A stretch of 64,000 nucleotides of DNA from Chytridium lagenaria (lineage: Eukaryota > Chytridiomycota > Chytridiomycetes > Chytridiales > Chytridiaceae): assembly GCA_025449115.1 (NCBI GenBank), contig JAHLKC010000140.1, positions 1 through 64,000 of the forward strand, written 5' to 3'. The translations under genes were made by a program, and so were the position numbers. Each line of letters opens with the position of its first letter. The stretch's first letter is position 1. The notes beneath the pieces are model-generated. The model did no database searches. It saw nothing but the letters and a program-made list of their open reading frames with translations, and was not told the DNA's origin. This document shows, one piece after another, positions 23,599 to 35,333 of the stretch.

Positions 23599-25321
23599 GC
23601 TTTTACACTTTGCTTTTTTGTGTCGCCGCGCTGTTTTTATAAACGTTGACCCTTTTTTTATTTTGGCTCCCAACTTTTTGTTTTGTGTGTACATGCGTCC
23701 CCTTTATGATGTTTTTGCTTTTTAAACTCCCACCTCCAAATCCCAACTACTCTTTTTTTATCATTATGCATCACTATCTATATCGATTTTGATTTTTCTT
23801 GCATATACAGACGACTTTTTTTTTTTTATTCTTATCCTTTTTTTTTTTTTTGATTTTTGGCGGCCTTGCAGTAGCCCAACATTCCTATCTTCTTCACTCG
23901 ATCTTTTATGTTTTGTTTTTGCTTGCCGCGAGGTACAAAACTGTTTTACACACCTTTTACTTTACTTGCTCCACCGACTATTATTATTTTACTTTAAACC
24001 CAAAACCCGTCCTTTTATTCTTGTTTTTTCAGCGAAGTTTTTTTTTATACCTTAAACCTTCTATGGGCCCTCGACTATCATTTTTATATCTTGCGCGAGT
24101 GTGCGCTTTGGCATTCTCTCTCTCTCTCTCACTCTCTCTCTTTCTCTCTTTCGACTTGTTTTTTTTAAAGAACTGGCTGCGGTGCTTTTAGACGCGTCCT
24201 TTCTCTTGCTGGTGTGTTTTTTTTTGTTCTCGACTTTATATAATTTTTTTTGCGTCTTTACGTGTGATATATATTGGACTTGACGAGCGGTTGTTTTTTA
24301 TTATCGGAATAATAGTAAAGGCCACACTCTCTGTGATGATGTTTATTTTATAATTATTGTTTTACCTGAATAGGCAATGGGAACTGAAATTGTCACATGC
24401 TTTAGATTTGTGTAACATATTTGTATGGGTACAAGGAAAGTGATTTCGACGAATCAGATCACTCAATTATCAGTCTGTGTAATATTAAAATAAACTTTAT
24501 TTTAGGAGATGATGATTGTCCGATAATGGGCCGAAGGAAAGTTTTTGTTTCTTGTTGTTTGTTTGTTGGTGTCTATCAATCAATGAGGATATTTATTGGA
24601 GTGAGTGCGCGTCGGATGTATGCTGTTTGATGTGTGTGTGTCTGTGTGTGTATGTGAATATTTATAAGTAGGTATATGCGTTTGGGTGGTGGTGGTGTGT
24701 GGTTGAATGAATGAATGAATGAATGAATGAATGAATGAATGACCCCGTTCAAAGCCTCCACGCTTCTTCTAGCACGTTGTTTCTTCCGTCGTAACCCTCT
24801 TGTACATATATAAATATAGCATGTGCAGAGTGACTCGTGAGTGAGTGGAGGAATGAATTGAATCGCAGGCTCATCGGAAAGATAACTATGGAACAAGGGG
24901 GGCTCATCAGGTAAATGGGTGAAATACGCAGAAGGGGAAGGAAGGCAGGGTATATGAAAATTTTCATCTGTGTTAGGTTTTTACCTTTAAAACCCACCAC
25001 CTCGCACACACACCGAATAAATAATAAAAACCTCAGCTTTAAACCCCACCTTTTGTACTTATTACTGTCCCTCCCTCCCTCCATCGAGTCTTCTTTGACC
25101 ATCAAGTCCTCATCCTCCCCACTCATCCATCACGCATACGCTTTAGATCAATAAACGAAGAACGGGTGTCAAGAGAGGGCCTCATCCTTTTATAAACAAG
25201 GATCGAGTTCTCAGCCTTTGCCAAGCTTGGTGGTGAGTCTACTTTCCCCATCCCAAAAGTTTCTTTTAAATGAGGGAAAAAACTTTTTTTCTGCGTGCGT
25301 GAAAGTGCAAAAAGAGACTGA
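23599..25321. other. T-rich 3' region, (GAAT)n microsatellite and leader of next gene
   Basis: From 23700 to 24300 the plus strand is extremely T-rich, with T runs of up to 13 and a CTCTCTCTCTCTC tract at 24115-24150; it probably holds the 3' UTR of the zinc-finger gene. A pure tetranucleotide microsatellite (GAAT repeated about nine times) lies at 24704-24740. The right end (25000-25321) is a pyrimidine-rich leader. No coding sequence is recognised; the open frames are low-complexity Phe/Leu/Ser strings. Confidence 0.45.
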
Positions 25322-27105
25322 ATGCCTCGGTTCCCGCAGAAACCTCTCAAGCGACCCATCCAGGAAACTGAACAGGAGAAACGATACGAGGACCATCGAC
25401 CACATTTGTTACGAAAGGCTTCAGTGGGGTTTAGGAGAGACGGCAAAATGACGATTCCACCATTCACCGTATTACCATCCACTTCAAGGATTGCATCCTC
25501 GTCAGGGTCGGATACGGCATCCGTTGCGTCAACGGAAAGATTGCCACCTGTTCCAATGCATCTGATGAACCGGTTTATTCCACTCTCGGCGTCGGGTGGG
25601 GAATACCTTTTTGCGAGTGTTGAGGACCATGTGTTGAATGTGAGGAAGGGGAGGCCTTTTGTGGATGTGGAGACGGTGCTCTCTTATCCTATTGTGTTTT
25701 CCGAGGCAGTTGTGCTTGTGACATTAAAGGCAAAGGCGAGGAATCGGGGACGGGGGAGGTTTATGTTGATGTTTGGGAACATGTTTGGGGCGGGGTCGGC
25801 GAACAAGTCGAGACAACGGAGAGCGTCACCGTCACCTTCGAGGCAGAGTAATGCAAGTAATGCAAGCACGTCACCGACTTCACCGTCATCCACTGCAACC
25901 GACTTTTCGTCATCTTCGGATACAACAAGGTCGCCTTCCCCCACACCCACGGGTCGTCGGTCCCTTGCGTTACGACCCCGTTCATCCCCGAATCTCGCCT
26001 ACTCTGCCTCTCGAGATAGTTTATCCTCATACACCCCATCGATACCTCATGATGCCTCTGACCCGATTCTAGCGTTGGGGGAGGGGAGGGTGGATTTCAA
26101 GATTGTGAGTCCGAGTCAGACGTTTGCGGCGAGGACGGAGACTGTTGCTGCGTATCAGATGTTGAGGACTGTGTTGGAGAGGGAGAGGGGGAAGGCGTTG
26201 ATGGGGGATGATGGAGGGGTGGAGGTGATGGATGGACGGAGTTTGTTGAGGAGTTTGAGAGATGCTGATGACAGTAATACCACTTGTGCGAGTTGTGGGG
26301 CTGAGGAACCAGAGTGGGTTGCTGTGGAGAAGGAGAAGATGTTGGCGTTGATTGTTTGTGAGAGTGAGTACTTTGTTTATTACTTTGTTGGTCTCAGTGT
26401 AATTGGGTTCTGACTTTATTTTACGATTTAGACTGTAGTGGATACTATCGCAGTAAACCCAACTTTATGGTCAGGTCCTTCCTATACGACGTTTCTCTAT
26501 TCCAACAAACCGCCAGCCCATACTACCAAGCCGTCTCGACCGCCTCCAACGTTCAATCTTGTCTTCGTCTCATGCAAGCTGAACGCGCAGCAGCAGCAGC
26601 AATGGAAACCTCTGACTCTGACTTCCCACCCCTTGAACCCTCATACTCCATGTACGCCACCGCCAACCCTTCCTCTGGTCCCGTTTTAAAGCTCCAACGC
26701 TCACGAACGCTGCTGAGTGGTCGTCGGTCTGGACCGTCGTTGCAGAGTGGTTTCGTGCATGGACATGCGAAAAGCATGTCTGTCGATGTGATGATGGATA
26801 AGATGACGGAGGCGAGAAAGGCTTCACAACATGGTATCAAGGAGATTGTGGTGGAAGCTCCACCGGAGGGTTTGCCGGATTTGAGGAGACGGAGGTCGTC
26901 TGTTCATACGTCGACTCCAGCTGAGCTTGTTGGGGAGATGGAGGTGGAGCCTAGTTTGCAGGTGTTGGAGGGGAATCAGATCTCGAGAAGGTTTAAGAGC
27001 TTCTTGGGGGGGATGAAGATGAAGCCGAGGAAGAAGGAGGCGGCTACAGAATTACCGACGTTGGAGACGGTGACGGGTGAGGGGGTGGATGTGGCTGGAC
27101 GTTGA
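25322..27105 (+). CDS. ArfGAP-like protein with degenerate zinc finger, probable PH region
   Basis: Two exons joined by a short intron (from about 26362 to 26431; acceptor GATTTAG). Across the junction the protein reads CASCGAEEPEWVAVEKEKML, then IVCE-DCSGYYRSKPNFMVRS, giving a CxxC-(about 18)-CxxC zinc site followed by CSGxxR and VRS. This is the ArfGAP signature (CxDCGAxxPxWxS...CxxCSGxHRxLGxHxSxVRSL), but the His before the Arg finger is Tyr and the LGxH segment is shortened. Upstream, VDFKIVSPSQTFAARTETVA resembles the last strands and helix of a PH domain, with a Ser/Pro/Thr-rich insert (about 25800-26050) in front. The C-terminal half is Ser/Arg-rich with no recognised domain. ArfGAPs promote GTP hydrolysis on Arf at Golgi or plasma membrane; activity here is uncertain. 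The first ATG is 25322; 25448 (MTIPPF) is an alternative. Confidence 0.6.
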
Positions 27106-27472
27106 TCATGAAAAAAGTCTATGATGGTTTTTGAAGTGTCACTTGATTTACCCTCATTGGATTCTTCTATGTTTGGGTTCTTACATATCGGTTTTATGCT
27201 TTTTCTGTTCTGTACATATATATTTTTTGGTTTTTTGCTGCCTTATTCTATCACATTTATCATTTACGTCTATTTTCATCTACCCATTGCTAGTTAATGT
27301 TTTTCTTATCGGTGTCTCTATGATGTTGTCGCCTTCTTACGGCCTCTGGCTTGCCGTGTAGTTTTTCTTTTTGCTGCATAACGTGCGTGCCTCAATATAT
27401 AATGAATGAACTTTTTTAAATGTGCAAACAACTTCAGGTTTGTCAGAAAACAAAAAACAAAAGAATCAAAAG

Positions 27473-29210
27473 ATGTTTGCTAAGCGACATGCACTTGCTC
27501 CTCCGCCTGTTCCGAGTCAGCCTGAGCGCAAGTTCTCACAAGTTGTTACTGTCAAAGATCCAGAGTTGATTGTACGGCAGGTAAGGTCCACCTCCTTTCT
27601 TCGCTGGGGCATCAAACCATCCTCTTATTGATCATGCAATTAGACGGCATTGATGCAACTCACCCGACTCATCACTCAAATCAGTGAAATGGCGCTGTAC
27701 GCTCATGAGATCTTTTCAGGTAAGCTTGCGTTATTTCACATCATTGAATCTGAATATGAGAATGATAGAGATAAACGAAAAGTCGTCCGCGAATGAAGAG
27801 AGGATTGAGAAAATCAAGGCGAGGGTTGCGAAAATGCAGGGGTTGTTGCCAAAAGTGGAGAGAGCGTTGATGGAGACACCTGTGGCGACGTCGTTGTCAG
27901 CTGAACGTTAGTATCTTTACCTTTTTTCACGATGAATTCGAGAGTCCTGTTAATGTTCTGGCAACTTAATGGATATACAGGCGTTTCTTTTCAACTTAAA
28001 ACCTCACTCTCCACGAACCTCTTCACTAAATCCACCGAGCATCCTGCTATTCTCTCTCTCTACGAATCATGCACCCCTCCACCGGCTCTCCATCTCCTTG
28101 ACGAGTTTCGCACAGACGGTGAAAAATCTATGAAGGTTTATCCCCCCAGCCTCATTCTAATGTTTGTTTGCTGATACGATTACAGTTCTTTTCATATCCA
28201 GATTACTTTGTCGAGCAATGGCGTTCAATTATGCAGAAGGAGCTGAGGATAAACGGGCTCGACGGCTTGCGAAACGGAGAAGTCGACAGGGGAGATCCTT
28301 GATTGTAAGACCCTACTTACAATGTTCTTACTGTAGTCCCAAAACGCTATGATTCATCATCTTTTATATTACTTTATTCAGCCCAACCGCACCCCTAAAA
28401 CCATTGGCGAAGCCCCTGAACTCGAAGTAAAACGCTACAACACCTCTGGAGAACTCATCACCTCCCCAACCGCCTCCTCCTCCAACATTGCCCAACTTAA
28501 ACGAGACACCTCAACCTCCTCCACAGTACCACATCCAACATTGACGTGGTTCGTGCACCGTCCGTGTTGGAAAGCGTGACAGAAGATTCGTACATGAAGA
28601 AGATGCTGACTCGAGACTTGCGAGATTGTCTTCTGTGTTAAGGAGTAATGCTGGAGTACCTCCACCGCCACCTCCGCCGCCGTGTATAGCGATTGCAGCG
28701 ATAGCTCCACCACCGCCACCACCACCTGCAATGGGAAGGCCGCCGCTTGTACCTGAAATAGGAATAGTTCCACCACCACCGCCACCACCCACAGGGATTC
28801 AAGAAATAAAAACGGATATAAAACCGAAACTGGCGAAACCTGCGCAAGTGAACGCGCCAGTTGAGGAGAGGACGGGTCTATTGAGCGAAATTCGACAAGG
28901 ACAGGTAATTGGAATGTTTAGCCCCATTACATGACCCAAATCTCTTTATTTTACTTCCGTATCGTTAATTCATATGAAATGTCGGTTAGTTTAAGTTGAA
29001 AAAGGTGGAACCTCCAACCGCTGCGACGAAACCGAAAGCACCTGTTGGGAATGATGTTGCGGCGATATTGATGAGGAGGGCTGCTTTGGAGATGAGTGAT
29101 AGCGATGAGTCGACGGATGAAGGTATATATTCTAGTTTTACTGATGTGTGATAAGTTAAAACGTTTTGTTTTTTTTTGACTTAGATGACTCTGATGATGG
29201 ATGGGATTAG
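27473..29210 (+). CDS. SCAR/WAVE actin nucleation-promoting factor
   Basis: Activates the Arp2/3 complex at the leading edge as part of the WAVE regulatory complex. Seven or so short exons. The N-terminal SCAR homology domain is clear: TALMQLTRLITQISEMALYA, HEIFS-EINEKSSANEERIE, KVERALMET, LYESCTPPPALHLLDEFRTD, SMK-FFSYPDYFVEQWRSIM, then a basic patch (EDKRARRLAKRRSRQ). A proline-rich centre has PPPPPPPP runs near 28660-28790. The C-terminus is a complete VCA module: WH2 (RTGLLSEIRQGQ-FKLKKV across an intron), connector (NDVAAILMRRAALEMSDSD) and acidic tail ending DDSDDGWD before the stop at 29208-29210. Single-base shifts near 28240, 28535 and 28620 are needed. Start at 27473 (MFAKRHALAPPPVPSQPE). 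Identification is strong because both ends of the protein are diagnostic. Confidence 0.85.
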
Positions 29211-30167
29211 CACGTTTTTATAACAGCAGATTGTATTTCTCTTTCATGCAAATCAATACTATGCGCGTATTTATCAAGAAGCTTGTCGTGATGTGATATT
29301 TAATGATTTTCTATCGCTTGACGTGGATGATAACTAGGCTGGGATGTGATGGTGGAACTCTGCTCCAGTTAGAAATATTTTTCTTCCGAAAAAAAAAATG
29401 AAAAAAGTCTGGTGTCGTCAGGAAACTCATAGCATCTACTGAAGACCTGTTTCGAAAGGACCTCGCCTGTTTTTGGATATGCTAGATGGATGAAAACTGA
29501 TACCGTAGACAGACTGATCACAATCGTTTGATGTATACGTTGGACGGTCTCCAATCTCCTCTTTCTTGCATATCTGTGAATGCAATGCTCTTGCACCCTC
29601 ACTCGCTCCCTTATCTTATTAGCGATGTAAGGGCGTCAGAATACTATGCATTCATAGCTATGCAAGGCCGAGTGCATCAAATGTGCTGAACCATAGCCCT
29701 AAGACATGCCATCCCTTCCTCTCTGTTTTACCCGTACCGGCCACAGATCCCTACCCACCTTCGCTTCCAAAGCGGCTCTTTCATTGTGGTGGTGAGGTTT
29801 GCAGTGTCCGTAGATTAAATCCACACAATTCTTTTTACACTGGCCAGCCCGTTTTTTATGAGGAAGAGGTTGGCTCTCGAAAGCCGTCTTTTTTTTTTAA
29901 AAAAAAATCTTGACGGTTGGTGGTGTGAAAGAAAAGAGGCCCTTTTTTTGAAAGAGGGCATCTTTGTCATCGTGTTGGACATTCTTACTACAAGTGATGA
30001 GTTTACTTAACAGTAATAAACGAATAGTGTGGTGTCAGACTAAGATGCTCATCACGTCCACCATTTACATGGCCAAATAAAAAAGTACCTTTTTGATGAC
30101 AGTTGAGATCTATCCATCAATTGAAGTCCGTCACCGCCACGCAAGCACACAAGAGAGCAAAAAATAT
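29211..30167. other. Intergenic region, no gene recognised
   Basis: This is the spacer between the SCAR/WAVE gene and the tRNA genes. It contains short A/T homopolymers (TTTTTTTTTAAAAAAAAA near 29890-29908) and small frames without recognisable sequence. The stretch at 29560-29900 is slightly more GC-rich but carries no identifiable domain. Confidence 0.35.
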
Positions 30168-30248
30168 TAGCACAAAGGGATTCGAACCCTTGCCTCTTGC
30201 GAGATGTGAACTTGAGTCACACGTCTTAGACCACTCGACCATCTGCCC
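30168..30248 (-). tRNA. tRNA-Leu (CAA), acceptor stem imperfect
   Basis: Minus-strand cloverleaf of about 81 nt. The D-arm reads TGGTCGAGTGGTCTAAG, typical of eukaryotic leucine tRNAs. The anticodon stem TGTGA/TCACA closes the loop CTCAAGT, giving anticodon CAA. A long variable arm (CTC-GCAA-GAG) marks a class II tRNA, and the T-arm is AAGGG-TTCGAAT-CCCTT. The acceptor strands (GGGCAGA against TGTGCTA) pair at only five of seven positions (one of them G-T), which suggests a decaying gene or base errors. No intron is seen, although Leu(CAA) often has one in fungi. Confidence 0.7.
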
Positions 30249-30314
30249 TGAACCGTCGCTGCGCCGTCATGACGTCTCCGAGGAGGCCGTCAAGACGGAA
30301 TCAAGCGATGCGAT

Positions 30315-30386
30315 GGGCCCAACCGGGAATTGAACCCGGGACCTCACCCACCCTAAGGGTGAATCATACTACTAGACCATTGGGCC
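30315..30386 (-). tRNA. tRNA-Pro (AGG)
   Basis: Minus-strand tRNA of 72 nt. The acceptor stem GGCCCAA/TTGGGCC pairs perfectly, the D-arm is TGGTCTAGTAGTATGAT, and the anticodon stem CACCC/GGGTG closes TTAGGGT, giving anticodon AGG. The T-arm is CCCGG-GTTCAAT-TCCCGG. It lies 66 bp upstream (in transcription sense) of the tRNA-Leu gene on the same strand. All features are standard. Confidence 0.93.
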
Positions 30387-30780
30387 GCATTTGTTCGATA
30401 CTGATGATCATGCCTGCGCCCGCGCCATTATATTCAAAATAAATTAAGCACCTTTACAAATTTGACGACGCGTTGACACGGTTAAGACGTGTGTAAAGAC
30501 AATGTAGATACTCAAGACAGTCCTCTGGAGGTGTCAAAACATTGTTTAATGCTCTAGTAAAGTACTGTGGAGGTGAAGTCCCCAAAAGCTGCAACAGATG
30601 CAAAAATAAGATTTTGAAAAAAACCATTGGGCGAATATGATGAAGGAAATTGGTCCGTCATTACATTATATTCAAAGCTTTAAGGACCTTTACCAAAATT
30701 AAAAAAGACAGTGAGCGAGGCGACGTGTTTGCCATGTAAACTTGAGAAGATACCTACTTTGCGACAGCATTCGAGTTACG

Positions 30781-33390
30781 TTACTTGCACGCTTGCGGTA
30801 ATACCTGGCAAACCCACGTCAACGTCCCCGCCACCACCGACACCCTCTGTGCCGTCATGATCTTGGACCCTACTGGCTCTAGGAGCAGCTTGCAAATCTC
30901 CTTACGACGGGAGAGTTCAAGCGATACCGTTCTTGACCGCGTATCGACCACAAACCCCAAGACCCGGATTGCCGTTCCAAACAGAACGTCCAGCTTCAGG
31001 TTATACCCCACAAACCGAAGACGCGGCGGACCTGCGCAATGGTCCTGTCCTCCATACCCTCCGGTACTGCACCGAAAAAATTATCGCTATACCCCACACA
31101 ATTGACACCCCCTTTACCCACAAGATCCAACACATACAGTTCCTAAAGTGACAGCAATGAAACCCCGCATCCCGCATCCCGAACATTAACGCGTGGTCCA
31201 CAAACAGCATGCCCTCCAACAACACACCCTGGTATAGCTGGTCAACCTCCCGGCGAGGGAATTGCCGGTACGTAGCCTTGGCGTCAACCATCCTTAAAAT
31301 GCACCCCACCAGCAACGCCGCCACCATTTGAAGAAGAGCGTCCACCCGATCCAAGAGACATGGCCCAAGGTAATCCCGCGACGTTAATCCATTGATACTC
31401 ACCAACCCACCGCCCCGAGGGAACGAGAAGTCGTGAACAAACCGCACCGTGCCATCTGGGGCACCCTCCTTCTGAACGGCCCCGACCAGTGCGTTTAAGG
31501 AAAACGGTAAACTGATGAACCTCAGCTACGGTGAATGGACCTGAACGCCGACCGAGTGCAACCTCCTGGCGCTGTTGACCCGTAACTGATCCGCCGCCGT
31601 CGGGCGGAACGCCATTGCCAAAGCGTTGTTAGAAACAACCACATGGCGTTCCTCCGGAATACCGCCGGCAGGGCAAACCCTTGCGCTAGGCCCCGGAGCA
31701 AGAAGTGTTGAAGCGGCTGGTTAGGGAAATCAACCGTCAACGCCGCAAACATATCCCCCAGATGGGAGTCACCAGCTTAGTCAACCCCTCTTGGTACACC
31801 AAACACCGCGCCACCCGGCGGTGGGAATCAGTGAAGGGAAGCTCCGCCGGCGCTGGGATACCCAATATCTTAAGTCGTGCCGGCACCACGGTCGTCAACG
31901 GCAGAACCATGCGGGGCAAATGCGCCGACCGGTGTCCCCTGCGGAATGTCCCCATGGATGCTCAACTATCGAAACTCGTGAGCAAACAAACAATCGCGAA
32001 ACCGGCAACCCTGTGACGAATTGAAATTAAAACAATACTCGGTACTCCCCTGCTGCCTGGTCCCCGGTATCCCCCCCGCCAACGAGCGCTTCCCCGGCTC
32101 TCGCCACCCCTGAGAGGAAGACACCGTTGCGGTGACCCTCCACATACGCACCACCAGATCCTTCTTCACCCCCCCGTTGTACCACCCCGGCCCCAATTGC
32201 CAGCATACGCTTTTAAAATAAGTACCGCTATTTAAGGAACGGAATCTCGTTGGAAAGCCGTGCACAAACGCACGCTCCTGGATCTTCATACACAGATGCC
32301 GCCGCCCAACCGTATAATGTCGTGGTTTGCAGAATCTGGTCATGGAACGAATCCAGTTCCTTAGCGCGGTGGGGGTAAAATACCAAAGCCGCCGCGCGGA
32401 ATCGGCGAAAAACCGTCAACCAACCCTCGAACCTAGCGAACTCCAACCCGGGGTCGACCTCATCCTCCGCCAAGCTAAAGCCGTCAACGTCAAGGATCAC
32501 CTTCTTAAGCGGCTTGACCACGGGTCAAACTTGATCATAGGGATATCGAGACCTTGCGCTAACTGATGCCACAGAGCCGGGAGTACGAATTGGCCACCAC
32601 CACGTTTCGACTCTGAACGAACTCGAGGACTTGCGCTTTCGTCATGCCCGCCAAAGCACCCCGAATATCCAGACTCAACTCCACATCCGCTGGCACTGTT
32701 ACTTGGGATACCAGGCCTGGGTGGACGGAACCACCCCCCCAAGAGCGGCCCACGGCCCTTCCTCCCCCGCGGCCCTCTGAAACACTGGCCGCTGAAATGC
32801 CCTCTGGCAACCCCGCCACCCCAGCCAAAACTCCCACTTGCTGCCCCACCTGCTGCTGTCCCCCCCCAGCTGTTCCACCTGCGCCATCCATGCGCTGGGG
32901 ACACCCCCGTGACCCAGCCAGGAGACTGCCTTCGCCACCTCCACCGAGACCGCGGTCCCCAACGCCTCAGCGACCAACCGGGGCAGCAGGCTCTCCAGCA
33001 GACCCTCGAGGCCGGCAGGCGCCGACCCTGATCCTCACGGTATGACGGTGCTGCTAACCCCGTCTCCCGCACCTCAAGCCCAGCCTCTAACCCAGACCAG
33101 TCCGGGTCCTCCAAGCCCAACCCCCGCAGTCCCAAGGCCGTCCGCCGCCGCTTGAACGCCGCCGTAGCACCTAGGACGGACCGCTCTGACGCCTCCACCG
33201 TCCTGCGGATACCAGAAACAAACTCCCCTACCCCGTCTGGCCGGTTCTGCGCCTGAAGTCCTCCCCCCACAGCCTGCACCGCCTCCGAGCCAGATCCCCC
33301 CACTTCAATTGGTTTCTCCACCCCATCCTCCTCCTCCGACCCAACCCCACTAGGCAACTTCCTCCCCGTAGTGCTGCCGAGCTGTGACAT
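30781..33390 (-). mobile_element. Decayed DIRS-like retroelement (gag-like, RT, partial RNase H)
   Basis: GC-rich island in an AT-richer setting. In transcription order, a gag-like frame opens at 33390 (MSQLGSTTGRKLPSG). It continues after frame changes with LEFARFEGWLTVFRRFRAAA and YPHRAKELDSFHDQI, and ends in a CCCH knuckle (CFNFNSSQGCRFRDCLFAH, near 31970-32035). Next comes NQPLQHFLLRGLAQGFALPA, the segment before RT in DIRS-type elements. The RT follows: RFVHDFSFPRG, ILRMVDAKATYRQFP (motif A), LMFGMRDAG, and a catalytic box reading GYSDNFFG instead of the usual YxDD. LGFVVDT and the KEI..LL helix follow near 30790-30930. The element stops there, with no tyrosine recombinase visible. Multiple frame breaks indicate an inactive copy. 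The DIRS assignment is by sequence style only; a related YR or LTR element is possible. Confidence 0.6.
31966..33390 (-). pseudogene. Gag-like ORF of the DIRS-like element
   Basis: Begins at the first ATG of the element. Its first part (32497-33390) is Gly/Arg/Trp-rich and probably partly out of frame, with VRETGLAAPSYREDQGRRLP near 33040. The second part, in another frame, has VILDVDGFSLAEDEVDPGLE and FYPHRAKELDSFHDQI, followed by a CCCH zinc knuckle at the C-terminus. This is the order expected for the nucleic-acid-binding ORF1 of DIRS-like elements. At least two frame changes break it. Confidence 0.5.
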
Positions 33391-33931
33391 AGGCAGACCT
33401 AGTAATCGTGTGAGCCTAAACGAAGCTCAAAACCAACCAAGATGCGGAGAAAAAGGGGAAAAAGAACTTCGTTGTACTACGAATCGTCGGTGTACTTTCA
33501 TTTACCTTTTCTGGTCATGAACAAACCAGAGAATGGACATTGTAATGATTGGCTCATTTTTGTGCTCGCGTGGCAGCCTGTGCCACTTTAAACCTAGAAG
33601 TACCGGCGGTAACTTTGGTTTGAAACAAACCAAAAGACAACCTTCCTTTTCGGGCTTATTGCTCTCTGTTTTAGACTTGATCCCCATCTTTGCGACCCTC
33701 CATCTCTGGTCAAAAAACGTCTCTTCCAACAGGCAACAGGCAGGCAGGCAAGCAGAACGTTACTAAAGCGTTACTTGAGGCTCGTTCAACCAGACATCAC
33801 GGACCTAAATTCATCCCCTCTCACTCTCTTTCGTCTGATTCGCCGTCTCTCCATCGACAACCATACATCCCATTACCTTATTCCATCACTTCTATCCAGC
33901 TATTCCGAAAATACCTATCAAACAAAGAGCT
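33391..33931. other. Leader region of cyclin gene 1
   Basis: Spacer between the retroelement and the first cyclin. It contains CAACAGGCAACAGGCAGGCAGGCAAGCA near 33726-33753, a small CAGG-rich repeat, and a C/T-rich leader (33810-33920) just before the cyclin ATG. No gene is recognised. Confidence 0.35.
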
Positions 33932-35333
33932 ATGAGCAATGACAGTCTTCCTTTGACAGCCCACCCAAACTCTCCGTCCTCAAGCACCTTTCAGAGAAAA
34001 TTCGCCATCGCAAGAAACCCAATATCATCCCCGAAAGCCAACACGTCCTTCCTCCTCACCCAATCCACACCTCAATCAATCCCCACTCACTACCCTGTCT
34101 CGCCAACTTCTCCAAGGAAGCGTCCTTTATCACAAATCACAGATCAAGCCCCTACCCCACCCGGGAAACGAAAAGGATCGCCGAAAATGTCGGAACATCC
34201 ATCACCTTGCGAATCGGAAATTGCTATGGACATATTCAATCCCTCTGGCTCAGTAACGGAAGCTTCTACTGCATTGACGTTGGAATCCCATCGATCTCCA
34301 ATGCAACAGCACATCACGTCGACGCTTGAGCAAGCCACAATCCAACAAAATCCTTCCATGACTTCTTCAAATGAAGACGGTGATATCTCATGTTCCTCAC
34401 AATCTGCGAAAGACACGAAAAGTTCTGCTGCACCGGAAGCTGTAAGCGGAGTCGTCTCTCAGAACTCCAACTCAAATTTGATGCTCGAAGTTGCAGGTAA
34501 ATATCAAGCGTTTAGGAAAACCAGACTCAAAGTATATTTGAATGGGAGAAAAGGCCGAACAAGATATAGAAATTTGTGATGAGAAGATTGGCGCCCATAC
34601 CTTATTTTCTTTTGTGAAAACACGGCACTAAACACATTTACTAACTACTCTTTGTCACGAATACACCTAAAGACTTCTACAACGACGTTGACGTCAACGT
34701 TCTTATCTTCCTTGTCGCGGAAATCCTCGAATGTCTTACAGCGCACAACAACCGTCTTACCGTCAACCCGGCCAACATTACCCGATTCCATTCAAAGCGA
34801 GCTCCAGATATTTCCATCATCGAATACCTACGACGCATTGTCAAACACGGAGCTGTGAATCGATCATGCCTATTATCAATTTTAGTGTATATGGATAGGT
34901 AAGCCTTAGTCAATTATTCGAGCAGAAAGAATTTTAACCGATGTCTGTTATTTCAGAATGTGTTTTAGGCATAACATGTTCATGATTTCAAGCTTGACTG
35001 TCCACCGGTTCATCATCACAGCCGTCACCGTCTCCAGCAAGGTAAACATTACCCCGCTTATCCACATTTTGAGCCTTTTCTTTCCAGGCACACAGTGATA
35101 CCTACTTTTCCAACCGAGTCTATGCAGATGTCGGCGGTATCCCGCTCCGTGAACTCAATACCCTAGAACTTGACACACTATTCCATTTAAATTGGGACCT
35201 TCAAGTCACGAGCGACCGATTACAGACGTACTACGTAAACTTGATCAAACGACATAAAGGGTTCTTTTTTTCCAAGGATCGAAATGAGGTTTTGGCGTCG
35301 GGAGCGCCTGTGGTTGGGCAAACCACAGCATGA
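33932..35333 (+). CDS. Pho80-type (PCL family) cyclin, copy 1
   Basis: Regulatory cyclin expected to partner a Pho85-like CDK. Exon 1 (33932-34496) encodes a Ser/Pro/Thr-rich, basic N-terminus with SPRKRPLSQITDQAPTPPGK. Exon 2 starts at 34673 and restores phase (GAC codon): DFYNDVDVNVLIFLVAEILE, then FHSKRAPDISIIEYLRRIVK and HGAVNRSCLLSILVYMDR. Exon 3: MISSLTVHRFIITAVTVSSK. Exon 4: DTYFSNRVYADVGGIPLREL, NTLELDTLFHLNWDLQV and QTYYVNLIKRH, ending at 35333. These blocks match Pho80/PCL cyclins in order, including the VGG(I/L)xLxELNxLE motif. All exon joins keep frame, so this copy looks intact. A related, damaged copy lies at 38190-39376. Confidence 0.88.

Noticed and set aside
23789..24283. Phe/Leu/Ser-rich frames that look like membrane proteins
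   Set aside because: They come from T-rich and CT-repeat sequence in a 3' UTR-like region and lack any consistent helix pattern or conserved residue.
28435..28847. Gly-rich and Trp-rich minus-strand frames
   Set aside because: Antisense of the proline-rich region of SCAR/WAVE.
32644..33045. Pro-rich plus-strand frame of 133 codons
   Set aside because: Antisense to the Gly-rich gag-like ORF of the retroelement.
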